DNA of 64,000 nucleotides from Spongilla lacustris (GCA_949361645.1 OX442423.1:5431505-5495504); one strand, 5' to 3'; counted from the first letter of the stretch, positions 11,027-22,541 are shown. Notes: generated by a model not told the origin, from the sequence alone. Program-made: numbers and translations.

Positions 11027-11765
11027 TAGTGTGAACGCAGTGTAAGATGCTAGCTTGGGTATCCTCTCGTTTACAGTGGTACGTTAGCAGTGGTGCGTTA
11101 GCGGTTATTAAAACCACTGTTGCGGTTATCGGAGAGTAAACAGGCACCTCCCCCCTGATACCTCATATGTTACAGTATGCGTCAATATAAAGTTAACGCC
11201 ATGCAGTGCGACACGAGGTAGCGCACTACCTTATATAGGTAGAAATGTGCGGAAGGTAGACATGTGCAATATAAACGTAGAAAAATGCTCTACCTTATGG
11301 CCAACACGTAACATAAAAACATGTTTACAACAAGTGTTCGATTCTGCAGCTGCTACAACTACCCACGCTCTGCTAGGCTTTGCTTGAACAGCTGCACGAT
11401 TTTATATCGCAGACGCTACCAGACTGAACGACGCTGCTAAGGTCGCTTGATCTACATGTAGAGTGCCACCTGCCCAAATTCACACTCACAGACACGCGAG
11501 TCGAGTGAGTCGTATTCGATCATGATAAGCAAGCGCGCGAGTCCTCTTACGAGTGCATATTGCGAGCGCCACTCAACAACCGAACTACATGTAAATGTAC
11601 GGCCCGGCCCGCTTTACAAAAGTTGGCACGCTGATGTGTACTTTCAATCGATCGCACGTACGATGAAAATAGTTCTAACTGTTATAATCAGATTCAGATT
11701 ATTATCTGTAATCATACTTTTGCGTGCGCTTTGATTAACTGGATAGATGCCATAATTGTATGTCT

Positions 11766-11941
11766 ACTATAATGGGTCCTGGGTGTGGCCCTTACATGGA
11801 GGCGGAACAGGATTAAAACACTTGAAGGGCCCTGGGTGTGGTCTATCACAAAAGGCAGAATGGGGTTAATAGACTTTGGTGTGGCCAATCTTTGGAGGCA
11901 GAATGGGGTTAAGGGGCTTACGAGCCAGAAGGGTCCTGGGT
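11766..11941. repeat. degenerate minisatellite units, left of nested element
   Basis: Repeats of GGGTCCTGGGTGTGG and GGCAGAATGGGGTTAA occur with irregular spacing. The same words resume at 13183 beyond the nested element, showing that one array was split by it. The unit is a reverse-oriented relative of the ~61-bp repeat at 13.3-14.1 kb. Confidence 0.7.
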
Positions 11942-11948
11942 GTTTAAG

Positions 11949-13174
11949 CATAGATAATAGAGTAGGGGATTGGCAACACATCACGTGAGCTATACCTTAT
12001 GCGCGGGACATCCGAGGTAGTGGTATTCACACCTCTAAAGTTGTGAAAAGGGGTGGGGTTTTTTTTGGAGAAGGTCTGATTTTCGTTGGAATCTCTTAGA
12101 AAGTAAGCCAAAATGTTACAAGTATGCGGCCAACGAATAGTTCTATAAATTCTCTTTTGATGTATGAATTCTAATTGCGGTAGCCTAATTTATAGTCGTT
12201 AGTTTTTTGCTTGAAAGTAGTGAAAGAAAGAATTTTTTTTTTTGCCCAGGTAACCACTCGGTATCTGGTAAAGCTTTAACCTATTCTTTACGCTATAAGT
12301 ATCTTACGGATGTAGTAGTATCGTGGCTTGATGAAAGTTTTAAGCTTTAAAACTAATCCTAGCTTGAGTAGGATATTGTTATGTGTTTTTTAACCCATTT
12401 GTTTGCCCGGGATGTTTCGACGGTCGGTTGCACGACAAGACTTTCTTTCATATGCGTTTTCCAATACTGAACTGTGGTTTGGTACACAGGGTATAGCCCC
12501 AAGTGCGTTGCGTGGTTACTATACACGTGTTTGAAAGTGACACCTAAAACTTGATTTTGTTAGGTCAGAGATAAAATAAGGACTAGTTCAACACCTATGG
12601 ATATTCCAATACAAATTTCTTTTGTTTCAGCAGAGATCAGGCATGGGTGGGTCAAAATTTCGACTTGGAAGAGTGCGAAAATATACAGACCAGCAAAAGA
12701 GAAAGGCAGGAAATTGGTGTTATACATTCTACACTGCAGCAGAGTGAGGATGTTTTGTTCCACTGGTCTATGATAACGGCAACCTGGGATAATGAAGTGG
12801 CTATAAAATTGATGGAAATGATTGTCGAGCTGTGGATTACTGTTAGGGGTTTTTCATTGGCCAGTGCTTGGATTGAACAGTACAAGAAAGTTACGAAAAA
12901 GACACTTCAAAAATCTAAACCACTTAGAAAACAGATCACTTAATTTTGCATCAAGTTGTATGTTTTTATGTATGAGCGCTTTGACGTCAGCCTGTCTACA
13001 TGCATTACGATTCGATTGCTAATTGTACAGGAACAAAGTCCTTGCATGTACAGCTTTCATAGGGCCTGTTTTGACAGTACTAGCACTTGCATGGTTTCTG
13101 TTGCTATACTCGCATTGCCCGTGAGACCTAGTGTTAATTACGAGTGTTGCCAATCCCCTACTCGATTATCTATG
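11949..13174. mobile_element. nested TIR element with 7-8-bp target duplication
   Basis: The left end reads CATAGATAATAGAGTAGGGG and the right end is the reverse complement of CATAGATAATCGAGTAGGGG. The TIR goes on through ATTGGCAACA for about 30 bp. GTTTAAG, or GTTTAAGC depending on border assignment, flanks both sides (11942 and 13175). An 8-bp duplication would suit hAT or Zisupton-like groups, but no transposase domain is recognisable. The element carries one protein-like exon at 12631-12943. Confidence 0.7.
12631..12943 (+). CDS. exon of uncharacterised transposon-associated protein
   Basis: A strong acceptor (TTTCTTTTGTTTCAG, ending 12630) is followed by about 104 codons ending at TAA 12943. 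The frame entered from the acceptor reaches VGQNFDLEECENIQ and then a more conserved-looking stretch containing DVLFHWSMITATW and MIVELWITVRGFSLASAW, ending in a basic tail KKTLQKSKPLRKQ. I recall similar segments in predicted proteins of sponges and cnidarians linked to transposons, but cannot name the family. Upstream exons inside 11949-12600 were not identified. There is no ATG in this frame near the start, so it is a 3' exon rather than a whole gene. Confidence 0.5.
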
Positions 13175-13182
13175 GTTTAAGC

Positions 13183-14160
13183 GACTAAGCCACCAAAAGG
13201 GTCCTGGGGTTTGGGCAGAATGGGGTTAATGGACATGAGCCGCTAGAAGGATCATGGGTGTGGCCTATCTCTGAAGGCAGAATGGGTTTAACCCCAAAGC
13301 ATCTCCCTCACTGACCACACCCATGAAACCTATGTGCCACAGAGTTCATTAACCCCAAAGCATCTCACTCACTGACCACACCCATGGGACCTCTGTGCCG
13401 CAGCAGTCATTAACCCCAAAGCATCTCACTCACTGACCACACCCATGGGACCTCTGTGCCGTAGCAGTCATTAACCCCAAAGCATCTCATTCACTGACCA
13501 CACCCATGGGACCTCTGCCATAGAGGTCATTAACCCCAAAGCATCTCACTCACTGACCACACCCATGGAACCTCATTCACTAACCACACCCATGGGACCT
13601 CTGTGCCGCAGAGGTCATTAACACCAAAGCATCTCACTCACTGACCACACCCATGGGACCTCTGTGCCGCAGAGGTCATTAACCCCAAAGCATCTCACTC
13701 ACTGACCACACCCATGGGACCTCTGTGCCGCAGAGGTCATTAACCCCAAAGCATCTCACTCACTGACCACACCCATGGGACCTCTGTGCCGCAGCAGTCA
13801 TGAACCCCAAAGCATCTCACTCACTGACCACACCCATGGAACCTCATTCACTAACCACACCCATGGGACCTCTGTGCCGCAGAGGTCATTAATCCCAAAG
13901 CATCTCCCTCACTGACCACACCCATGAAACCTATGTGCCACAGAGTTCATTAACCCCAAAGCATCTCACTCACTGACCACACCCATGGGACCTCTGTGCC
14001 GCAGCAGTCATTAACCCCAAAGCATCTCACTACTGACCACACCCATGGGACCTCTGTGCCGCAGAGGTCATTAACCCCAAAGCATCTCACTCACTGACCA
14101 CACCCATGGGACCTCAGTGCTGCAGAGTTCATTAACCCAAAGCATCTCACCCAGCAAAGA
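13183..14160. repeat. minisatellite, ~61-bp unit, with polarity switch
   Basis: From about 13285 to 14160 the unit runs as ATTAACCCCAAAGCATCTCA, CTCACTGACCACACCCATGG and GACCTCTGTGCCGCAGAGGTC. It repeats roughly 14 times, with a few short units. Before 13285 the same unit is in reverse (GGGTGTGGCCTATC...GGCAGAATGGGGTTAA). The strand switch falls in GCAGAATGGGTTTAACCCCA at about 13280-13297. Confidence 0.9.
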
Positions 14161-14289
14161 GTGCATTAACTCCTAACTGATTGACTTGTACTGCTCTGAG
14201 GTAGATGGAGTGGTGATAGTAATGGTGAGTAGACAAGGATGAATATGAATATGAATATCTATGCCTATAGGGTGAAAATGGATCAGGTC

Positions 14290-14895
14290 AGTGGCTAATT
14301 CTGGCTGTGGGTCAGTGGCTGGTGCTGTGACTGTTGCTGTGGCTGGTGCTGTGACTGTTGCTGTGACTGGTACTGGTGCTGTGACTGGTGCTGTGACTGT
14401 TGCTGTGACTGGTACTGGTGCTGTGACTGGTGCTGTGACTGTTGCTGTGGCTGGTGCTGTGACTGTTGCTATGGCTGTTGCTATGGCTGTTGCTGTGACT
14501 GGTGCTGTGACTGGTGTTGTGACTGGTGCTGTGATTGGTGTTGTGGCTGGTGCTGTGACTGTTGCTGTGGCTGTTGCTATGGCTGTTGCTGTGACTGTTG
14601 CTGTGACTTGCTGTGACTAGTGCTGTGACTGATGCTGTGACTGGTGCTGTGACTGTTGCTATGGCTGTTGCTATGACTGTTGCTGTGACTGGTGCTGTGA
14701 CTAGTGCTGTGACTGGTGCTGTGGCTGGTGCTGTGACTGGTGCTGTGACTGGTGCTGTGACTGTTGCTATGGCTGTTGCTGTGACTGGTGCTGTGACTGG
14801 TGCTGTGACTGTTGCTATGGCTGTTGCTGTGACTGTTGCTGTGACTGGTGCTGTGATTGGTGCTGTGGCTGGTGCTGTGACTGGTGCTGTGTCAG
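14290..14895. repeat. 12-bp/6-bp minisatellite (GGTGCTGTGACT)
   Basis: GGTGCTGTGACT and GTTGCTGTGACT variants are repeated about 50 times. On the minus strand this encodes a T-A-P-V-T repeat that continues the frame of the BEN-family pseudogene. It occupies the same place as the VPTTPTALP array in the intact relative. Confidence 0.9.
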
Positions 14896-15348
14896 TCCCA
14901 GCTGTTTCCATTGTTGTTGCTGCAGGATGGTTGAATTATACACCCAGTAGCGCTATCAATTCGCTTACGTTGTTCTATTGTGGCAATTACAACAGCTGTC
15001 GCCACTGAATCAGCTCCCCCTTGTAGGAACTCTTTTTCGAGACACTCCATATCACTCTTGCCCCTAATGGTAATCATTGAATCTGGATCGATTGGTTTGT
15101 GGTAAATTGATTTAGTTTACCTGAACCCACAATCTCTCCATAGTACAGCGTCTTCGCCCAATTCACGGTGCAATCCACCCCGCCCCCGCTGTTGACGGAT
15201 ACGGCTCTGCCAGGCACCACAAACGCTGCATCCTCGTCTCGCCACCGTATCAGATAGTAGAGTTCTAGTGTCATCGCGCGGGTCATTAAACTAAATCTAA
15301 CATCTCTTATATCGAACCTGTCTCCTTGAGCGCCGTTCTTAAAGACAT
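14312..15348 (-). pseudogene. BEN-family gene of TIR element 1, broken and missing the BEN domain
   Basis: Exon 1 (15348-15318, 31 nt) reads MSLRTALKET. A 53-nt intron (15317-15265) leads to exon 2 (15264-15121) with ELYYLIRWRDEDAAFVV and CTVNWAKTLYYGEIVGSG. A 57-nt intron (15120-15064) leads to exon 3 (15063-14969), and a 49-nt intron (14968-14920) to a long Thr/Ala/Val-rich repeat exon. Exon lengths and phase-1 junctions match the gene at 26992-29272. Exon 3 is off by one base relative to phase 1, so a 1-bp loss in the GGGC run at its start is likely. No C-terminal BEN-like domain follows; the minus strand runs into minisatellite. The complete relative suggests a DNA-binding protein. Confidence 0.7.
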
Positions 15349-15404
15349 AGCTCAAGTCTTGTGCTAAATTGTACGCTATATGCACTGCTCGCGGATCGGC
15401 TGCA

Positions 15405-15411
15405 TTATATA
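15405..15411 (-). promoter_or_regulatory. TATA-like box upstream of BEN-family pseudogene
   Basis: TATATAA on the minus strand lies 57 bp upstream of the ATG at 15348. The related gene at 26992 has TATATAA 40 bp upstream of its ATG. The shared position supports a core promoter role, but this is inference. Confidence 0.4.
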
Positions 15412-15714
15412 CGAGCGATTGCTATAAGCACATGCGCATTCGATGAATGTTAGGCGCGCTTAGATATGATTGGTTAACGGTGTTGAAGAAACGCGGGACT
15501 CGTACAATATGGAATGCATACGCACATGCATCAAAACACATGTTTACATACAGGAACATAATGTTCAAGTTACCCTACATAAAGGTAGTACCCTTATTAG
15601 GTAAAAAATTACCCCCTAGCGCAAATTAATTATCTACGTAGGTAGAGCACTGCGTAGGTAGCGCACTGCGTGGCGTTAACTTTATATTGACGCATACTGT
15701 ATTTCAGAAGTCAT

Positions 15715-16140
15715 GCTTACAGATAAAAATGATATTGAATAGGCCCTCTTAGCCAGAGAGTTGATTAACCTCATGACTTCTCACCCATTGTCCACTTCCA
15801 TGGGCCCTCATAGCCGGAGAGTTCATTAAGCCCACAACATCTCACTCATTGACCACACCCATAGGCCCTCATAGCCGGAGAGTTCATTAACCCCACAACA
15901 TCTCACTCATTGACCACACCCATGGGGCCTCTTAGCCGGAGAGTTCATTAACCCCATGACTTCTAATCCATTGACCACACCCATAGGCCTTCATAGCCGG
16001 AGAGTTCATTAACCCCACGACTTCTCATCCATTGACCACACCCATAGGCCCTCTTAGCCGGAGAGTTCATTAACCCCATGACTTCTCACCCATTGACCAC
16101 ACCCATAGGCCCTCTTAGCCGGAGAGTTCATCCAATGGGT
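15715..16140. repeat. minisatellite, ~61-bp unit, ~6.5 copies
   Basis: Units of TAGCCGGAGAGTTCATTAAC, CCCA(T/C)(G/A)ACTTCTCA and TTGACCACACCCATAGGCC are repeated. This is the same family as the 13.3-14.1 kb array, but it lies just outside the right TIR of element 1. Confidence 0.85.
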
Positions 16141-16805
16141 ACAAACAGGGCTCTTATAAGAGCTGGAAGAGCTCATTGAACTCATTCACCGCATGATTTG
16201 GAACTTTGAAAGATACATGTAGCACGTTTTTCTCCTTCAACTATGCTGATGATTGTCCCTAAATGAATTTTAAAGTAGAATTACATGTACATACACTTTC
16301 TGTTAAAATTCGCAAGTTTGTTTTGGCTGGTTTAGCTATAAGATTGGGGCATAAGATAAGCTTTCTACATTTTTATATACGAGCGAACTCGATCTAAAGC
16401 AGGTACCTTCCTTGAAAATGAATACAATGAATACTTTTCAATGTACATAATTCCCTCGCATACTACTTCGAGTGATGAAGAGGAACGGTACCAACATCTG
16501 TAGATTTAATGATCTTTTGCAACGGACTGTGGCTAATGATATCATGCGCATGTGCCCTGTGGTACGCTTGTGGTTTACCTGAAGTAATAACATTGTTATG
16601 CATAACACAGATGTTTTATAAACAGAGAGAGGATCCTATAATTTACATGCTGTGTTTTGAAAACTTATTTCAAAATATCAAAAGTTTTGTTTTGTTATAA
16701 ACGTTTCTCCTCACAACAGATGTGCCAACATTATCCCATGATGTAAGTTTATTTAAGTAGGAATTGTTATCATGATGAATGTCTGTTTGCTTCTGTGCAG
16801 TGTCA
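16141..16805. other. no gene seen
   Basis: AT-rich unique sequence. An open frame at 16509-16700 has no recognisable domain or codon pattern. Confidence 0.4.
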
Positions 16806-17660
16806 TATATAATATATATATATGGGAAAGTTTACGAGAAAAGGGACCTAGCGTGTATTATAAAAAAGTATAATAAAAATGCATTACGTTTGATTTGCTA
16901 TAACTTCCGAACAGTTAACGCTATCAACTTCCTATTTTCAACACTTCATACTGCACCATTTCTCTATGGTAAAATACATTTTGGAGTCTTGCACTTGCTC
17001 CGTGTCAGTATTGCAACGTTCGATACCCCACTGGGTTCAAACCCGCCATAACTTTCGGTAGGAGTAATCAATTCGCTTCAAATTCGGTTTGTAGGTAGAG
17101 AGGTCCTATACCTATCGATGTGTTCTGTTCATTGATTTTTATGCCATCCATTACGGAGATACAGTTGAACAAACTACGTGCCCATTTTCGCGCTCGATTC
17201 GCGCCAATGATTTGGGCAAATTGCGTTCCGCTCAATGTATGGGAGGCGGGGATTATAACATTGGCGCGAATCAAGCGGGACAACGTGCACGTAGTTTGTT
17301 TAACTGTATCTCCGTAACGGATGGCATAAAAATTAACGAACAGAACCATTTGATAGGTATAGGACCTCTCTACCTACAAACCGAATTTGAAGCGAATTGA
17401 TTACTCCTACCGAAAGTTATGGCGGGTTTGAACCCAGTGGGGTATCGAACGGTGCAATACTGACACGGAGCAAGTGCAAGACTCCAAAATGTATTTTACC
17501 ATAGAGAAATGGTGCAGTATGAGGTGCTGAAAATAGGAAGTGGATAGCGTTAACTGTTCGGAAGTTATAGCAAATCAAACGTAATGCATTTTTATTATAC
17601 TTTTTTATAATACACGCTAGGTCCTGTTTCTCGTAAACTTTCCCATATATATATATATGG
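16806..17660. mobile_element. foldback element with (TA)n ends
   Basis: Left arm 16806-17225 and right arm about 17245-17660 are near-identical inverted copies bounded by TATATATATGGGA(A/C)AG words. They share TTTGATTTGCTATAACTTCC, GGGTTCAAACCCGCCATAAC and CGATTCGCGCCAATG. Open frames in the two arms translate to almost the same peptides, which is a mirror artefact. Relatives occur at 17648-17990, 21440-21872 and 45468-46170. Confidence 0.8.
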
Positions 17661-17990
17661 GACAGTTTCCACGAAAATGTCACCCTTTTATAACATTATA
17701 ATGTTATTAAAATGCTTCTTGTTTGAATCACTATATCTTCCGAACTTCAACAGTTAATACTACACCATTTCTCTATGATAAATTACACATTTTGGCGTCT
17801 TGCACTTGCTGCACGCCAGTATTGTAATGTTCGATACCCGACCGGGTTCAAACCCGCCATAACTTTAGGTAGGAGTAATCAAATCGCTTCAAGTTCAGTT
17901 TTTAGGTGCGGAGGTCCTATACCTATCGGTTTGTACTGTTCGTTAATTTTTATGCCATCCGTTACGGAGATACAGTTGAACAAACATGTG
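17648..17990. mobile_element. half copy of the (TA)n foldback family
   Basis: Starts TATATATGGGACAGTTTCCA and continues through ATAACATTATAATGTTAT, the GGGTTCAAACCCGCC word and GTTACGGAGATACAGTTGAAC. It stops where the centre of a complete foldback would be. It shares the TA tract with the preceding element. Confidence 0.65.
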
Positions 17991-18429
17991 GGGCTAACAG
18001 TAGCATGTGTGGCTCCCCTGAAATAGTGCTAGTGTGGGCTCACATCTCCACTGCATCACATAATGTCGGGGCCATAATTGTAGCTAGCTGTGTCTGTGCA
18101 TGCAATTTATGTAACATTCTAAATGGCACTTGCATGTTTTGCTAGAGCTCTACTTGTACATCAACAGTGTAAAGCACTACATGTACATGTGTAGTTCCCA
18201 GTAAGACTCACGCTTTCTTTTTTCTCTACATGAAAAGCCCTCTGCAAGCCTTGCTTGTCTATATAAATTAACCACGGGTGCAGCAGACCCACTGCAGTCA
18301 GTACTGATAGGGCAGCTAACTATATTCACCACTAACCACATGGCTTCACTTCAAAACAAACTGTACATGTACATGCACACTAGCTGAGATCTACAACACA
18401 AAGAATAACGTAGACATATACACTCTACA
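17991..18429. other. no gene seen
   Basis: Nothing supported here. The stretch contains several TACATGTACATG words, common throughout the window. Confidence 0.4.
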
Positions 18430-21150
18430 AATGGAGGCTGCTTCAGTGGAAGTGTTCCCATTTGTCCAATGTGGGCTCGTAGCTCCACTAGTAGTTGACG
18501 GTTCCCCTGACGGTAAGTCCTCTTGTAGTGTGAGGCTTAATGGTTTCATAGGTAGTGGGTCTGGTGAGTTAGGAGCTGGTGGTTGTACTGTGAGGGACTA
18601 ATTTTGTCCACATGCAGTGAGGGCTAATGGCTCCATTGCATGTGTGGCTCCAGTTGAAAGTTCTACTGTACATGCTGGGGTCTAGTTTTGTGAGAACCCA
18701 TTCAACCCTGGTGATATGGCAGCTGGCGGCTACCCTGCTGGCAGTCTGATTACACCATATGTAAGAGGGGTGTTTGGGGGTGGGTGAGTGGTAGTGAGGG
18801 CTGGTTTTGTGCTGACTGAACAAGCAGTGTGGTTTCACTGGTATTGAGTGTTTGCAGTGAGAGGGCTACATGTAGTGAGTGGGGGATGGCCATGTTCGCT
18901 GGAGGGACAACCTGCAGTAACAGACATAGGTAGTGGGAGATAGAGCTGTAGGGGGGTGGTGTGTGGCGGCTGCTAGTTGAGGGTGAATGGTTCCCTGGGT
19001 AGTGGGGGCTTGTGTGAGTCCAGCTGATGGCTCAACTAATATTGTGGGGGATGCCAATTATAATTGCAGTGTGAGTTTTCACCAGCATGATCATTCTGGG
19101 AGACCCCAATGACCATGGGGTGTTTGGCAGCCGGTTGCTCTCTTGCTGGTAGTCTGATACATCCATATGTAATAGCTCAGCTGGTGCTAACAGGACGTGC
19201 AGTGTGAAGCTATTAAGTTCATTTGCAATAATGCTTGCAGTGACCCCATTGGTGGTCAATGGGCCGTTTACTCTATGTGCAGTGAAGAACAGGTAGTGGG
19301 TAGTAGGGCCATGCAGGCTGGTCCAAGTGTGTGAGGCACTTGTAGTGTGAGTCTTCACCAGCAGGATTATTCTGGGGGGGGGGGGGGGGGGGGAGGGGAG
19401 CCAATGACCTTGGAGTGTTAGGCAGCTGTTTGCTCCCTTGCTGGTCAGTACTATGATAACTCCATATGTAATGGCTCAGCTGGTGCTAACTGGACGTGCT
19501 GTGTGGGGCTATTAAGTTCATTTGCATTAACACTTGCAGTGATATAACTGACCCCATTGGTGGTTAATGGGCCGTTTTCTCTACGTGCAGTGAAAGACAG
19601 GTAGTGGTTGGAGGGCCGTGCGGGCTGGTCCCAGGCACTTGTACTGTGAGTCTCCACCAGCATGATTATTCTGGGAGCCCCCAATGACCATGGGGTGTTG
19701 GCAGCTGGTTGCTCCCTTGCTGGTAGTCTGATAACTCCATATGTAATGGCACTGCTGGTGCTAACTGGACGTGCTGTGTGGGGCTATTAAGTTCACTTGC
19801 ATCAATAGTTATGGGAGCTGACCCATGAAGTGAAGAACAGGTAGTGGGCAGGAGGGCCATACAGGCTGGTTCTAGCGTATGAGGCACTTGTAGTGTCAGC
19901 TTGATTACTTTGGGGGAACCCAATGACCATGGGGTGTTAGGCAGCTGGTTGCTCTCTTGCTGGCAGTCTGATAACTCCATATGTAATGGCAGAGCTGGTG
20001 CTAACTAGACGTGCTGTGTGGGGTTATTAAGTTCACTTGCATTAATAGTTATGAGATCTGACCCAATTGGTCCCTGAGTCGTTTAACTCTACGTGTATTG
20101 AAGGACAGGTAGTGGGTAGGAGGGCCGTACGGGCTGGTCCCAGTGTGTGAGGCACATGTGGTGTGAGTCTCCACCAGCATGATTATTCTGGGGGCCACCA
20201 AAGACCTTGGGGTGTTTGGCAGCAGGTTGCTCCCTTGCTGGTAGTCTGATAACTCCATTTGTAATGGCTCAGCTTGTGCTAACTGGACGTGCAGTGTGGG
20301 GCTATTAGTACACTTGCATCAATGTTACTGCCCACTTGCAGTGTTGTAACTGACCCCATTGGTGGTTAATGGGCCGTTTACTCTACATGTACATGCAGAA
20401 AAGGACAGGTAGTGGGTAGTAGGGCCGTGCGGACTGGTCCCAGTGTGTGAGGCACTTGTAGTGTAAGTCTCCATCAGCATGATTATTCTGGGGGACCCCA
20501 ATGACCATGGGGTGTTTGGCAGCTGTTTGCTTTCTAGCTGGCAGTCTGATAACTCCATATGTAATGGCACCGCTGGTGCTTAACCGGACATGCAGTGTGG
20601 GGCTATTCACTTGCATCCATCAATAGTCATGGGAGCTGACCCCATTGGTCTCTGGGTCCAGCGTTGACTCTACGTGCAGTGAAGGACAGGTATTGGGCAG
20701 GAGGGTCGTGGCACAGTGTGTCGGGCACTTGCAATGAGGGTTAATGGTTTCATTGGTCCCTTGAACTTGCAGTGAAAGATAAATAGTGGGGGCGGGGAGG
20801 GGGGCTGGACCCAGGGGATCTGCTACATGTACATGTAAGTCCATTTGCAGTGAGGGCTAATAGTTCCACTGATAATGTTGGGAGGGGGCATGTGTGGCTT
20901 CCCTTGGTACATGCAGATGTAGTTAATGGCTCCCCTGAATTGTGGAGGCTGCCAACTCCATTTGTATCGAGAGGGTTAGTAGTGTCTCCACTGGTATTGT
21001 GGAGGCTGACCCCATTGGTTAAATGGTGGTTCATGTGTAGGGTCTGATATGGGCGGGTGGTTCCATAGGTAGTGCGGGTTGGTAGCTCTGCATGGCATCT
21101 GTTGGTTATGCTGGGCTGCTGTCTGGACTTGCAATGTAGTGAGGCCCCAT
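18430..21150. repeat. tandem array of ~240-300-bp units
   Basis: Well-preserved units lie between about 19070 and 20745. GATAACTCCATATGTAATGG-type words recur near 19152, 19452, 19727, 19968, 20244 and 20546. Other constants are GACCATGGGGTGTT, GCTAACTGGACGTGC and CCACCAGCATGATTATTCTG. The flanks (18430-19070 and 20745-21150) hold degenerate units. A run of 20 G residues lies at 19374-19393. Minus-strand open frames follow the unit and show no protein family. Confidence 0.85.
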
Positions 21151-21439
21151 ACGTGGGGGTGGGGCTATTGGCTCTTTTAGTGATTTAGCGACTGTTTACT
21201 CCCAATCCTCGTCGAATATTGACCGTCGTATTCGTACCGCTCAAACTCGTCCTCGGATTGAAACTCTTACGAGCTTGTCTTCAGTGGATCTCGCCGCATC
21301 GTTTATCTGTACACAGAAGATAACGAATAACAACTGTGACAGGGATGATAGATTTATTTTAAAAACTTACCCAGCTAGCTAGCACAGTAGAGGTGTGGCT
21401 ATAAGTTATCAAAGTCTCAGCCCACATGAAGTTGTCATG

Positions 21440-21872
21440 TACTCTGGTGAATGGAAGCGGTTCACGCATGTACAACGGCGCGATTCGAGTGGGAAACGTG
21501 TACCAACTTTGCGCCGCTGTATCTCAGTAACGCATGACATAAAAATTAACGAACAGAACAAATCGATAGGTATACGACCTCTCTACCTACAAACCGAATT
21601 TGAAGCGAATTGATTACTCCTACCAAAAGTTATGGCGGGTTTGAACCCAATGGGGTATCGAACGTTGCAATACTGGTACGGAGTAAGTGCAAGATCCCAA
21701 AATGTATTTTACCATAGAGAAATGGTATAGTATAAAGTGTTGAAAATAGGATGTCGATAGCTTTTACCGTTGGGAAGTTATAGCTATTTAAACGTAAAGG
21801 TATTTTATAACATTTTATATATTTACATGTATACGAGGGCTCATTTTGTCGGAAACTGTCCCATATATATAT
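21440..21872. mobile_element. half copy of the (TA)n foldback family
   Basis: This matches the right arm of the element at 16806-17660, from CATGACATAAAAATTAACGA through TACCAAAAGTTATGGCGGGT to the terminal GGAAACTGTCCCATATATAT. The left arm is missing apart from a short remnant of the centre. Confidence 0.7.
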
Positions 21873-22029
21873 AATATACTATACATACATGTACTTGATA
21901 ATGTACACCAATGAATGATGAATTTTTTTTCTTATCCATTTTGGGGTTGTACTGTTTTCACAAGAAATGTTCTTTTGTATCATTTAACATTATGATGAAA
22001 AGAGGAAGAGGAGATCGGACTCGGACCAA

Positions 22030-22541
22030 CTACTGGAAAGAGAGAAGCTGAAAAGTGAAATGGAGAAGCTGGAAAGTGAAAAGAAGGAGCTGGAAGAGAA
22101 AGAGAAGAAGCTGGAAGAGAAAGAGAAGAAGCTGGAAGAGAAAGAGAAGAAGCTGGAAAGTGAAAAGGAGAAGCTAGAAAGTGAAAAGAAGAAGCTGGAA
22201 GAGAAAGAGAAGAAGCTGGAAAGTGAAAAGGAGAAGCTAGAAAGTGAAATTGAAGAGCTGAAGCAGGCTGGAGATAACGAGGTACAAGTGTACAAGATTT
22301 GTTGTGGATATCAGGGTGGGTGTGATTGTATCTGCTTTTATTTATGTTCTACACCTTGGCCAAGAGTTTCATTTTATTTTATTTTTATGTGCAGCACATA
22401 GCAGAGAAAGAGAAAAGGCTGACTGAGCTACAGAAACAGCAGACTGAGCTACAGAAACAGCAGACTGAGCTACAGAAACAGCAGACTGAGCTACTACAGA
22501 AGCAGCTTGCTGAGATACGGATGAACGGTATGATGATGTAA
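22030..22541 (+). CDS. two-exon coiled-coil protein, 5' end not resolved
   Basis: Exon 1 encodes repeated KLESEK and KLEEKE heptad-like units (ATG 22060 available, frame open from about 22030). It ends at GAG|GTAC (22281). A 113-nt intron ends in TTATGTGCAG (22394). Exon 2 continues in phase 0 as HIAEKEKRL, then four copies of TELQKQQ, and ends LAEIRMNGMMM at TAA 22541. The charge pattern predicts a long alpha-helical coiled coil; nothing shows a catalytic role. The 18-bp and 21-bp DNA repeats under the heptads could expand or contract. Upstream, the frame has a TAA near 21980, so either ATG 22060 is the start or another exon lies upstream. No family was assigned. Confidence 0.5.

Larger units (their letters stand above)
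11173..15699. mobile_element. Tc1/mariner-type TIR element 1 (4.5 kb), degenerate
   Basis: The left end CAGTATGCGTCAATATAAAG at 11173 is matched by its exact reverse complement ending at 15699, and both borders carry TA. The TIR continues through GTTAACGCCA to about 30 bp, followed by GCAGTGCG and GTAGCGCACTACC subrepeats. Inside are a broken BEN-family gene on the minus strand near the right end, a minisatellite and a nested TIR element (11949-13174). No Tc1 transposase was found. The TIR is related to that of the 26676-31721 element (CAGTAT, then GTCAATA, then AAAGTTA). The element is therefore probably a decayed relative of that one. Confidence 0.75.

Noticed and set aside
14291..15008. 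Plus-strand Ala/Val/Thr repeat frames of 109-131 codons
   Set aside because: Same 12-bp repeat read on the other strand. The minus strand has the exon structure shared with the intact gene.
17030..17050. GGGTTCAAACCC words resembling a tRNA B box
   Set aside because: No A box, acceptor stem or tRNA fold around them; the word is a constant part of the foldback family.
16779..18026. Pairs of near-identical peptides on both strands, suggesting a duplicated gene
   Set aside because: They come from the two arms of a foldback element and lack any domain.
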